A DNA stretch of 52,189 bases. Source: Candidatus Humimonas hydrogenitrophica. Lineage in GTDB: Bacteria; Gemmatimonadota; Gemmatimonadetes; Palauibacterales; Palauibacteraceae. The notes under the pieces are model-generated. The model was not told where the DNA came from. It worked only from the letters and a program-made list of their open reading frames with translations, and did not search any database. Position numbers and translations under genes: made by a program. Location: assembly GCA_947581615.1 (NCBI GenBank), contig CANPVD010000085.1, positions 1 through 52,189 on the forward strand, given 5' to 3'. The stretch's first letter is position 1. The number at the start of each line of letters is the position of its first letter. Positions 18,393-25,430 of this stretch are shown here, one piece after another.

Positions 18393-19299
18393 GGCGCTCA
18401 TCGTCGGTTGCGGCTACACCGGCCTGCGGCTCGGTCGACGTCTGGGTTCCGAGGGCCACCGGGTGATGGGCACGACCCGAAGCCCCGACCGCGTGCCGGA
18501 GCTCCGGGGGGCCGGAATCGAGGCGCGGCTGCTCGACCTCGGCCAGCCCGGTGCGACCCGAGTCCTGGGCCGGGAGTCGCCCGACGTCGTGTTCTATCTG
18601 GCCCCGCCGATCGGGGAGGATCCCGGAGCCGAGATCGAGGCCCTGCTTCGCGTCCTGGGCCGCGCGCCCCTCGAGGCTTTCGTGTACGCGAGCAGCACGT
18701 CGGTATACGGAGATCGGGGCGGCGAGATCGTGGACGCCTCCACCCTGCCCCGGCCCGATTCGCCGGCGGGACGCGCCCGGCTGGCCACCGAGCGGCGCGT
18801 GCTGCAGGCCGGATGGACCTTCGACGCCCGGCCCCGGATCGCCCGCATCGGGGGCATCTACGGGCCGGGCCGCATTCTGCGCGAGGCGATCCGGGAGGGC
18901 CGCTACCGCGCCGTCGACGGCGTGGAGGCGTGGTCGAACCGCATCCACGTCGACGACCTGGTCGAGGGGCTCGTGGCCATCTGGCGCCGGGGAGAGAACG
19001 GCCGGATCTACGACCTGGTCGACGACGAGCCCCATCTCTCCGACGCCTTCGCGCGCCTGGTGGCCGAGCGGTGCGGCCTGGAGCTGCGCACCCTGACGCT
19101 CGAGGAGACGCGCGCCGCCTACGGGCCGGATCGCCTGGCCCGGAAGCTGGGCAGCAAGCGGGTCTCCAACCGGAGGATGCGAGAGGAGCTCGGCGTGGAG
19201 TTGCGCTACCCGACCTACCGGGAGGGACTGCCGGCCGCGCTGGACGGGGAGGGCCGCGACGCGGAAGCACGGGGGGACCGGGCCGACGACGGGGCGTGA
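18385..19299 (+). CDS. NAD(P)-dependent epimerase/reductase, YeeZ-like atypical SDR
   Basis: 304 residues. An N-terminal Rossmann motif reads VGCGYTGLRLGRRL, a variant of the extended-SDR glycine pattern seen in YeeZ-like proteins. YASSTSVYGD corresponds to the active-site strand, but the lysine of the YxxxK pair is missing (YGDRGG). Catalysis by the classical mechanism is therefore doubtful. NRIHVDDLVEGLVA is the usual substrate-domain segment. The start ATG lies inside the end of the NUDIX gene (8-base overlap), so the two are coupled. The substrate is unknown. Confidence 0.8.
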   Translation: MAEALIVGCGYTGLRLGRRLGSEGHRVMGTTRSPDRVPELRGAGIEARLLDLGQPGATRVLGRESPDVVFYLAPPIGEDPGAEIEALLRVLGRAPLEAFVYASSTSVYGDRGGEIVDASTLPRPDSPAGRARLATERRVLQAGWTFDARPRIARIGGIYGPGRILREAIREGRYRAVDGVEAWSNRIHVDDLVEGLVAIWRRGENGRIYDLVDDEPHLSDAFARLVAERCGLELRTLTLEETRAAYGPDRLARKLGSKRVSNRRMREELGVELRYPTYREGLPAALDGEGRDAEARGDRADDGA

Positions 19300-19333
19300 G
19301 GCGAGGGTCGGGAGCCGTCGCTCCGACAGCCGG

Positions 19334-19624
19334 TCAGGCTCCGGTCTCCTCCAGCACCTCGCGGATGGCGGCCTCGATGGGCTCGACCAGGTCGTCCCAG
19401 CGCGCGTCGTCCATCTTGGTGACGGTGATGAAGTTGTCCACCATGAACAGCGCGCGGACGCCCTCGACGTCGAACAGGCACGCGGCCAGCGCGTCGTCCC
19501 CGGCCTCACCGACGCCGAAGTACGACCGGCTCCCCTGATCGGGGAGCGAGCGATTCAGCGTGAACTTGGCCGCGTTGGGGTTGGGAGTCCCCTGGACCGT
19601 GACCGTGAGCTCCGCCTGCGCCAT
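19334..19624 (-). CDS. Stand-alone Nfu/NifU N-terminal domain protein
   Basis: 96 residues that match only the Nfu N-terminal domain (PF08712): TPNPNAAKFTLNRSLPDQGS, then LFDVEGVRALFMVDNFITVTKMDDARWDDL and the helix EPIEAAIREVLEE. The C-terminal CxxC cluster-binding domain of full Nfu is absent and there is no cysteine pair, so it cannot hold a cluster by itself. In full-length Nfu this domain guides target recognition. Convergent to the suf-rsgA-NUDIX-epimerase block, it may be an adaptor for Fe-S delivery; that role is inferred. A good ribosome site (AAAGGAG on the minus strand) precedes the ATG. Confidence 0.88.
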   Translation of the reverse strand: MAQAELTVTVQGTPNPNAAKFTLNRSLPDQGSRSYFGVGEAGDDALAACLFDVEGVRALFMVDNFITVTKMDDARWDDLVEPIEAAIREVLEETGA

Positions 19625-19746
19625 CGGGTGTGGCTCCTTTCGCCGCCTCGCCTTGCCGCCCGTGACGGGCGACCGGCCGGGCGGCGGTTCCCGGCGCCGC
19701 CGTGCCCGTGCCGGACCCGGTTCAATGTAGCCGGAGACTGCCCGGA

Positions 19747-21078
19747 TCAGAAACCGGTTCGTGCCAGGACGCGGTCCAGCATCGCCGTGGCCTCGACCAG
19801 GAGATCCTCATCGATGACGAGGGGAGGCGTGAGCGAAAGGACGTTCCCGTCCGGACCGCCGGCCAGCACGAGCCACCCCTCGCCCAGCGCTCCCCTCATG
19901 ACCCGGCGCGCCAGCTCGGGGTGGGGCTCGCGCGTGCGCCGGTCGCGCACCAGGTCGATCCCGATGGCCAGGCCGCGGCCCCGTACGTCACCCACGCACG
20001 CATGAACTTCCGCCAGGTCCCCCAGCGCGGCCAGCCAGCGGGTCCCGACATCCCGGGCGCGTCGGGCCAGATTCTCCTCCTCGAGGACGTCCAGGCTGGC
20101 GATCGCCGCGGCGCACGCCAGCGGATGGCCCAGGTAGGTGGAGGTGTGGATGGCCTCTCCGCCCGAGGCCGGCCACGCGTCCATCAGTCCAGCCGGACCG
20201 GCGCACGCCGAGATCGGCATCCCGCCCGACAGGGCCTTCCCCACGCACAGGAGATCGGGCACGACCGCCTCCGCCCCGGCCGCGAACCGCGAGCCGGTGC
20301 GGCCGAAGCCGGTGTAGATCTCGTCGGCCACCAGGACCAGTCCTCGCTCCCGGCAGCGGTCGCGGACTCCCGCGAGGAAGCCGGGCGGAGGTACCACTTC
20401 GCCGCCCCTTCCCTGGATCGGCTCCAGGATGACCGCGCCCACCTCCTCGCCCCCGGGTCCGTCCAGGAGGGCATCCAGCGCCTCGAGGGCCGCGGGTCCG
20501 GCTGCGGGGCCGCGCGGGAGGCCGGCCGGCGGCCGGTACGGGTTCGGGAACGGGGCCCGGAGCACGGCGGGGTTGAGCTGCGCCTCGAACGGCGCCCGGA
20601 ACAGCGACCCGTCGGTGACCGAGAGGGCGCCGTAGCCGAGGCCGTGGTACGCGCCCGTGAACGCCACGACCCCGGACCGGCCGGTGGCCAGCGCCGCCGT
20701 CTTGAGGGCGGCCTCGACCGCGTCCGACCCCGTGACCCCGAGGATGACCCGGGGCTCCTCGTACGGGAGGAGCCCGGCCAGCCGCTCCAGGAGCTCCACT
20801 TTCACCGCGGGCGGGTGGACATCGCCCATCCCGTGCACCAGGCGGCCGGCCTGCTCCCGGATCGCGTCCACCACCCGCGGGTGCCGGTGGCCGCATGCCG
20901 CTACGGCGAACCCGGCCGTCAGGTCGATGTACTCTCCACCGTCCACGTCCACGACCCGGCAGCCGGAGGCGCGCTCCCAGAACACGGGGAACGCGTCACC
21001 GAGCCAGGTCACGTTGCGGGACTCCACCCGCGCCAGCCGGCGCGCCAGCGCATCCGAGCGCGGCCCTCGCCCGCTCAT
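19747..21078 (-). CDS. Class III PLP aminotransferase (4-aminobutyrate/ornithine type)
   Basis: 443 residues, normal for the family. The N-terminus has the usual DVDGGEYIDLTAGFAVAACGHRHPRV. GVTGSDAVEAALKTA binds the cofactor phosphate, VLVADEIYTGFGRTG carries the PLP-contacting Asp, and the Schiff-base lysine is in LCVGKALSGGMPISACAG. HTSTYLGHPLACAAAIASL is typical of GABA and related aminotransferases. The specific amine donor cannot be fixed; GABA, ornithine or lysine are all possible. It is divergent from an SDR gene with 71 bp between them. Confidence 0.9.
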   Translation of the reverse strand: MSGRGPRSDALARRLARVESRNVTWLGDAFPVFWERASGCRVVDVDGGEYIDLTAGFAVAACGHRHPRVVDAIREQAGRLVHGMGDVHPPAVKVELLERLAGLLPYEEPRVILGVTGSDAVEAALKTAALATGRSGVVAFTGAYHGLGYGALSVTDGSLFRAPFEAQLNPAVLRAPFPNPYRPPAGLPRGPAAGPAALEALDALLDGPGGEEVGAVILEPIQGRGGEVVPPPGFLAGVRDRCRERGLVLVADEIYTGFGRTGSRFAAGAEAVVPDLLCVGKALSGGMPISACAGPAGLMDAWPASGGEAIHTSTYLGHPLACAAAIASLDVLEEENLARRARDVGTRWLAALGDLAEVHACVGDVRGRGLAIGIDLVRDRRTREPHPELARRVMRGALGEGWLVLAGGPDGNVLSLTPPLVIDEDLLVEATAMLDRVLARTGF

Positions 21079-21149
21079 GCTCTGGCCCGGATCTTGTTCA
21101 CCTCAGGCGCCACCCGCACCACACGCACACAGACCGCGAGGAGAGCCGC

Positions 21150-21875
21150 GTGAAGGAACTCGAGGACCGCGTAGCCATGATCTCCGGGGCTTCGAAGGGC
21201 CTCGGAGCGGCCCTGGCCCGTCGCTTCGCCCGGGAGGGGGCCGCCGTCTCCCTGTGCGCCCGGGGAGGGGACGACCTCCGCCGCATCGAGGCCGAGGTCC
21301 GCGAGCTCGGCGCCGGCTGCGTGGCCGTGGAGACCGACGTCACCGACCGGGCCGGGGTGGAGCGCTGGGTCGCGGCCACGCTGGAGGGGCTGGGCCGCGT
21401 CGACGTGCTGGTGAACAACGCCTCCATCCTGGGGCAGAGGGTCACGATCGAAGCCTTCGACGACGACGTCTGGCGTCGAACGATCGAGGTGAACCTCACG
21501 GGTCCCTTCCTGTGCATCCGTGCCGCGCTGCCCGCGCTGCGAGGCTCGCGCGGCTCGATCGTCAACATCTCCTCGGGCGTGGGAGACCACGGTCGGCCGC
21601 GCTGGGGCGCGTATTGCGTCTCCAAGAACGGGCTGGAGGCGCTCACCGAGATCCTCGCGGGAGAGCTGGACGGGAGCGGTGTACGGGTGAACACGGTCGA
21701 CCCCGGGGCCATGCGAACGGAGATGCGCGCCGCCGCCTATCCCGAGGAGGACCCGGGCACGGTGGCCACGCCCGACGAGGTCACCGACGTGTTCGTATAC
21801 CTGGCCTCCGAGCGCAGCCGAGACGTGAACGGCGAGCGCTTCCGGGCGCAGGAGTTCGAGGTGGCCCGTCGCTGA
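21150..21875 (+). CDS. Short-chain dehydrogenase/reductase
   Basis: 241 residues from GTG 21150, with GAGGAGAG about 6 nt upstream. It is a classical SDR: cofactor motif SGASKGLGAAL (near residue 12), NNAS, active-site serine in NISSG, and the YxxxK pair in YCVSKNG. The LCARGG segment after beta-2 suggests NADPH (Arg). A NTVDPGAMRTEM stretch follows the active site. The substrate is not deducible. It stands alone between divergent and convergent neighbours. Confidence 0.9.
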   Translation: MKELEDRVAMISGASKGLGAALARRFAREGAAVSLCARGGDDLRRIEAEVRELGAGCVAVETDVTDRAGVERWVAATLEGLGRVDVLVNNASILGQRVTIEAFDDDVWRRTIEVNLTGPFLCIRAALPALRGSRGSIVNISSGVGDHGRPRWGAYCVSKNGLEALTEILAGELDGSGVRVNTVDPGAMRTEMRAAAYPEEDPGTVATPDEVTDVFVYLASERSRDVNGERFRAQEFEVARR

Positions 21876-21922
21876 GGCCGGCCCCCGGTCCCGGGCCCCG
21901 ACCCGGCTCCGGGGCCGCGGCC

Positions 21923-22159
21923 TCACCAATCGTAGACCGTCCACCGGCGGCAGTCCTCCGCCGTGCACACCAGCCGAACCCGGAAGGGAGAGCTTCCGCC
22001 CCGCGGGTACGGATGGCGCTCCACGCGACGCACCATGGGGGCACCGCACGCGGGACACTCGGGCTCGCCGCCCGGGATCGGCCTGGCCCGGTCCCTCTCC
22101 TCGAGCTCGGCGGCTTGCTCGAGGTCCAGGAGAGGTCCGAGATTGTCGTCCTGAGTCAT
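21923..22159 (-). CDS. Small zinc-ribbon protein
   Basis: 78 residues from ATG at 22159, with GGAGG 3 nt upstream on the minus strand. A helical N-terminal part (LLDLEQAAELEERDRARPI) precedes one zinc ribbon formed by CPACGAP and CTAEDC about 27 residues apart. It ends RRWTVYDW. The function is unknown; such ribbons mediate protein or nucleic-acid contacts. Its start codon shares bases with the start of the class V PLP enzyme on the other strand (CATG at 22157-22160). Confidence 0.75.
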   Translation of the reverse strand: MTQDDNLGPLLDLEQAAELEERDRARPIPGGEPECPACGAPMVRRVERHPYPRGGSSPFRVRLVCTAEDCRRWTVYDW

Positions 22160-23345
22160 GAGCCTCCACGATAAGCCGGGCCCCGAAGCCTCCGCCACCG
22201 GCGCGGAGCTGGCCGAGCGGTATCGGTCCGAGTTTCCCATCCTCCGGAGCAAGGTGTACCTGAACTCCAACTCGCTCGGTGCGCTCGGCTTCCGATCCCT
22301 GCGCGAGCGTCGGCGCTTCGAGCGGGAATGGATGGAGCTCGGAGCCTCCGCGTGGTACGAGCTGTGGCTGGATCGCCTCGACGAGGTTCGCGCCGCCTTC
22401 GGGCGCACCGTCGGCGCCGCGGCCGACCGCATCGCCCTCGTACCCAGCATCTCGGCCGGGCTGACGATGGTGGCCGACGCGCTCGATTTCGAGCGTCGAC
22501 CCCGCGTGGTCACCTGCGAGCTGGACTTCCCCACGCTCCTCTACCAGTTCCTCGGGCGACGGGAGCGGGGCGTCGAGACCGTGGTCCTGGAGAGCCCCGA
22601 CGGGCTCGAGGTGCCCCTCGAAGCCTGGGAGGAGGCCATCGACGATCGCACCGCCCTCGTCGCCACCTCGCACGTGTTCTTCACCACCGGCGCGATCCAG
22701 GACGTGGCGGCGCTGGCCCGGCTCGCTCACGAGCGCGGCGCCCTCTTCCTCCTCGACGCCTACCAATCCAACGGCCAGATCCCGATCGACGCACCGGCGC
22801 TGGACGTGGACTTCCTGCTCTCGGGCGGGCTCAAGTGGCTGCTGGGCGGCCCCGGGATCGCGTACCTGTACGTCCGCCCCGGCCTCGCCGAGCGCCTCGC
22901 CGCCGGTCCGCTGAGTTGGTTCGGCGTCAGGGAGCCGTTCGCCTTCGACCCGCGCGCGGCCGATGCCCGGCCGGATGCGCGCCGCTTCGAGCTGGGGACG
23001 CCGGCCACCGGTGCCGCCTTCACGGCGGCCGGAGGCCTCGAGGTCATCGAGGAGATCGGCGTCGAGGCCATCCGCCGGAGGAACGCGGCCCTGGCCGAGG
23101 ACCTCCTCGATCGCCTGCGGGAGGCGGGCTTCGAGCCGCACGTGGCGCCCTCCAAGGACCGACGCTCGGCCATCGTGCTCGTGCATCACCCCCGGCCGGC
23201 GGCGGCGGTCGAGCACCTGGCCCGAGCCGGGATCATCGTCGACCACCGCCCGGACCTCGTCCGCTTCTCACCCCACTTCTACAATACGATCGAGGACAAC
23301 ATGCGCGCCGTCGAGCGACTGATCAGCCTTCCGGGGGTCTCGTGA
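22158..23345 (+). CDS. Class V-fold PLP enzyme, kynureninase-like
   Basis: 395 residues. VYLNSNSLGALG near the N-terminus is the kynureninase-type opening. LLDAYQSNGQIPID carries the PLP-contacting Asp, and the Schiff-base lysine is in LLSGGLKWLLGGPG. HVFFTTGAIQD is the phosphate-binding region. Kynureninase itself usually has a Tyr before the lysine (YKYLN); here it is LKWLL, so the substrate may be different, for example another amino acid beta- or gamma-cleaved. An in-frame stop directly precedes ATG 22158 and there is no Shine-Dalgarno site, so translation may be leaderless. Its stop overlaps the next gene as GTGA. Confidence 0.85.
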   Translation: MSLHDKPGPEASATGAELAERYRSEFPILRSKVYLNSNSLGALGFRSLRERRRFEREWMELGASAWYELWLDRLDEVRAAFGRTVGAAADRIALVPSISAGLTMVADALDFERRPRVVTCELDFPTLLYQFLGRRERGVETVVLESPDGLEVPLEAWEEAIDDRTALVATSHVFFTTGAIQDVAALARLAHERGALFLLDAYQSNGQIPIDAPALDVDFLLSGGLKWLLGGPGIAYLYVRPGLAERLAAGPLSWFGVREPFAFDPRAADARPDARRFELGTPATGAAFTAAGGLEVIEEIGVEAIRRRNAALAEDLLDRLREAGFEPHVAPSKDRRSAIVLVHHPRPAAAVEHLARAGIIVDHRPDLVRFSPHFYNTIEDNMRAVERLISLPGVS

Positions 23346-23797
23346 GGGTCCGCGTCCGGCGCATCCGGGCCCGCACGGTCTTTCTGATGGCCCTCCTCCT
23401 GTACGGACTCGTGGGCCTCCTCATCGGCGGTGCGCTGTTCGTCCTCGACCGCCTCCACCTGGTCCCGGCCGCCGAGCAGACCGGCCTGGATCGGCTGGGC
23501 GCATGGATCCTCCTGCTGTTCCCGGCCGTATACGGCTTCATCGGAGGCTTCTTCGGGGCCGTGGCGGCGATCTTCTACAACGGGATCGCGGCCGTCATGG
23601 GCGGTGTGGAGGTCGACCTGCGTGTGAAGGACTGGGGATCGCGCGCGGGTCCGGCGGCGGCCGGTCCGGCGGCCGAGCCCGACCCGGCGGGTGAGAGGGC
23701 GACTGCCGGGCGCGAAGCCTCCGCCGACACCGAGGTCGGCGCGGAGGCGCTGGGCGCGGACGCCGACGATCAGGAGCCCGCGACCTCCGCCTCCTGA
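23342..23797 (+). CDS. Small membrane protein with disordered acidic tail
   Basis: 151 residues from the coupled GTG. A basic N-terminus (VRVRRIRARTV) is followed by two membrane helices: FLMALLLYGLVGLLIGGALFVL (about 12-35) and a Gly-rich AWILLLFPAVYGFIGGFFGAVAA (about 52-75). Then comes an amphipathic YNGIAAVMGGVEVDL stretch like a membrane-proximal hairpin. From about residue 95 the sequence is Ala/Gly/Glu/Asp-rich and probably unstructured. I do not recognise a named family. The 3' end overlaps the convergent ispH by 28 bp. Confidence 0.7.
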   Translation: MRVRVRRIRARTVFLMALLLYGLVGLLIGGALFVLDRLHLVPAAEQTGLDRLGAWILLLFPAVYGFIGGFFGAVAAIFYNGIAAVMGGVEVDLRVKDWGSRAGPAAAGPAAEPDPAGERATAGREASADTEVGAEALGADADDQEPATSAS

Positions 23798-25002
23798 AGA
23801 ACGGTCGCCGGGTCGTACCCGGCCTGGCGGAGGATCCGCTCCACCGTCTCGCCGATCTTGCTGTTCGGCGTGGAAGCCCCCGCGGTGAGCCCGATCTCCA
23901 CGTCGCCCTCGGGCAGCCATCCAGGCGTCGTGAGGAGCGCCTGGCCCATGATCTCCTTGTGCCGGATCGTGGCTTGCCCGGGCTCGATGCAGGCGGCATC
24001 CTCGATGTGGAAGGTGCACGTGCTCTGAGCGCACAGGTGCGCCAGGTGATTGGTGTTGCTCGAGTTGTAGCCGCCAATCACCACCATCAGGTGGGGCGGC
24101 ACGACCATCAATCTCTGGACGGCATCCTGCCGGTCCTGGGTGGCGGAGCAGATCGTGTCGAAGCTCCGGAACCGCTTCGCCCCCTCGGTCTCTCCCCAGC
24201 GCTCCACCATCGCCGTGTGCAGCCGGTCGGCGATGGCCAGCGACTCGGAGGCCACCATCGTGGTCTGGTTGGCCACCCCCACCCGCTCCAGGTCCCGGTC
24301 CGGGTCGAAGCCCCGTGAGTGCTTGCCCCGAAAGCGCTCCAGGAAGGTCTCGCGGTCGCCCTCTCCCCGGATGTAGGAGCACACGAGGTCTGCCTCGTCC
24401 ATGTCCCGGACGACCAGGTACCTTCCCTCCGGGTACTTGCGAACCTGGGAGCTGGTGGCGCGCGTCTCCTCGTGGTAGTGCTTGCCGTGGATGATGGCGG
24501 TGAAACCGTCCCGCGCGTAGCTCTCCACCCGCTTCCACACGAGGAGGACGGATCCGCACGTGGTGTCCACCACCACACAGTCCATGGCTCGCAGGCGCTC
24601 GAAGTCCTCGATGCCCACCCCGAAGGCCGGCAGGATGACCACGTCGTCGGCGCCCACCCGCCCGAACTCGAAACGGCCGTCGTCGTCGGGGTAGAGGAAC
24701 TCGATCCCCATGTCGCGGAGCTGGCGGTTCACGTGCGGGTTGTGGATGATCTCGCCCACGAGGAAGATGTGCCGGTCGGGAAACTTCCGACGCGTCTCGT
24801 AGGCGTATTCGACGGCCCGGTCCACGCCGTAGCAGAAGCCGAAGCTCTCGGCCAGCCGGAAGTGGAGACGCCCCACGTCCAGGCGGTGGCCCCGCGCCTG
24901 GATGAGGCTCACCAGAGCGCTACCGTACTCGGACTCGAGGAGCGGCTGGATCTCGTCCTTGAGGCCGAGCCCGCGGCGGAAGTAGGTCTCTTCAGTGCTC
25001 AC
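23770..25002 (-). CDS. ispH: IspH, 4-hydroxy-3-methylbut-2-enyl diphosphate reductase (long, plant/cyanobacterial type)
   Basis: 410 residues from GTG 25002; a longer frame upstream looks non-coding. It is the last enzyme of the MEP isoprenoid pathway, reducing HMBPP to IPP and DMAPP through a [4Fe-4S] cluster. Cluster cysteines are Cys57 in FGFCYGVDRAV, the Cys in DTTCGSV and the Cys in TICSATQDRQ. GYNSSNTNHLAHLC is the substrate loop. The length and the runs YETRRKFP and EIIHNPHVNRQL match the plant and cyanobacterial clade rather than E. coli IspH (about 316 residues). It depends on the suf products made 10 kb away. Confidence 0.95.
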   Translation of the reverse strand: MSTEETYFRRGLGLKDEIQPLLESEYGSALVSLIQARGHRLDVGRLHFRLAESFGFCYGVDRAVEYAYETRRKFPDRHIFLVGEIIHNPHVNRQLRDMGIEFLYPDDDGRFEFGRVGADDVVILPAFGVGIEDFERLRAMDCVVVDTTCGSVLLVWKRVESYARDGFTAIIHGKHYHEETRATSSQVRKYPEGRYLVVRDMDEADLVCSYIRGEGDRETFLERFRGKHSRGFDPDRDLERVGVANQTTMVASESLAIADRLHTAMVERWGETEGAKRFRSFDTICSATQDRQDAVQRLMVVPPHLMVVIGGYNSSNTNHLAHLCAQSTCTFHIEDAACIEPGQATIRHKEIMGQALLTTPGWLPEGDVEIGLTAGASTPNSKIGETVERILRQAGYDPATVLQEAEVAGS

Positions 25003-25430
25003 TCGCCTGCCTGCCTCGAGCGCGCGTACGTTCGATGGAATCGGGCCCTGACGGCCGCGATCCGTGAGTGGAGCGTGCCGGGCACTCCCCGAAGGAACGT
25101 ACACATACCGCTTCGGGCGGTCGAGGTTCGGGTGGTGCGGCCCGCATTTCCCTCGCGATCGTGAACCCGTCGCCCTCCGTCCACCGCGGCTTCGGCCCCG
25201 TCGATGTCCCGCTGGTGACCCGATGGGCACCCGGTGTGCCGTGTTGGCGGAGCCTCGGGCCGGGCCCCCGGCTGGATGCGCCAGAAAGGCGCACTCGCCG
25301 GAACGGCGGCCGACCTCGCACGGCGCGGAACGTGCACCCGTTGGGTCCGCCTGTCGCACGGCGAGCGAGCCGTGCGAGGGGCCGCGACGAGCTCGACCAC
25401 TCCGTCAACGGGCCGCGAGGCCGGAGCGAC
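25003..25430. other. 428-bp gap between ispH and lon
   Basis: Divergent promoter region. The lon frame stays open from 25068, but the residues it would add before Met 25431 are Arg/Gly/Pro-rich and do not resemble Lon, so I treat it as untranslated. It contains three copies of a 9-mer near lon, listed separately. I see no CIRCE or HAIR heat-shock operator and no small gene. Confidence 0.5.
25316..25377. promoter_or_regulatory. Repeated 9-mer and hairpin upstream of lon
   Basis: TCGCACGGC occurs at 25316-25324 and 25354-25362, and its exact reverse complement at 25369-25377. The last two make a perfect 9-bp stem with a GAGCGA loop, ending 53 bp before the lon start. It could be an operator array or a 5'-leader hairpin. 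Confidence 0.4.

Noticed and set aside
25068-25430. N-terminal extension of Lon by 121 residues
   Set aside because: The added residues are Arg/Gly/Pro-rich and unlike any Lon; Met at 25431 is close to the true family start.
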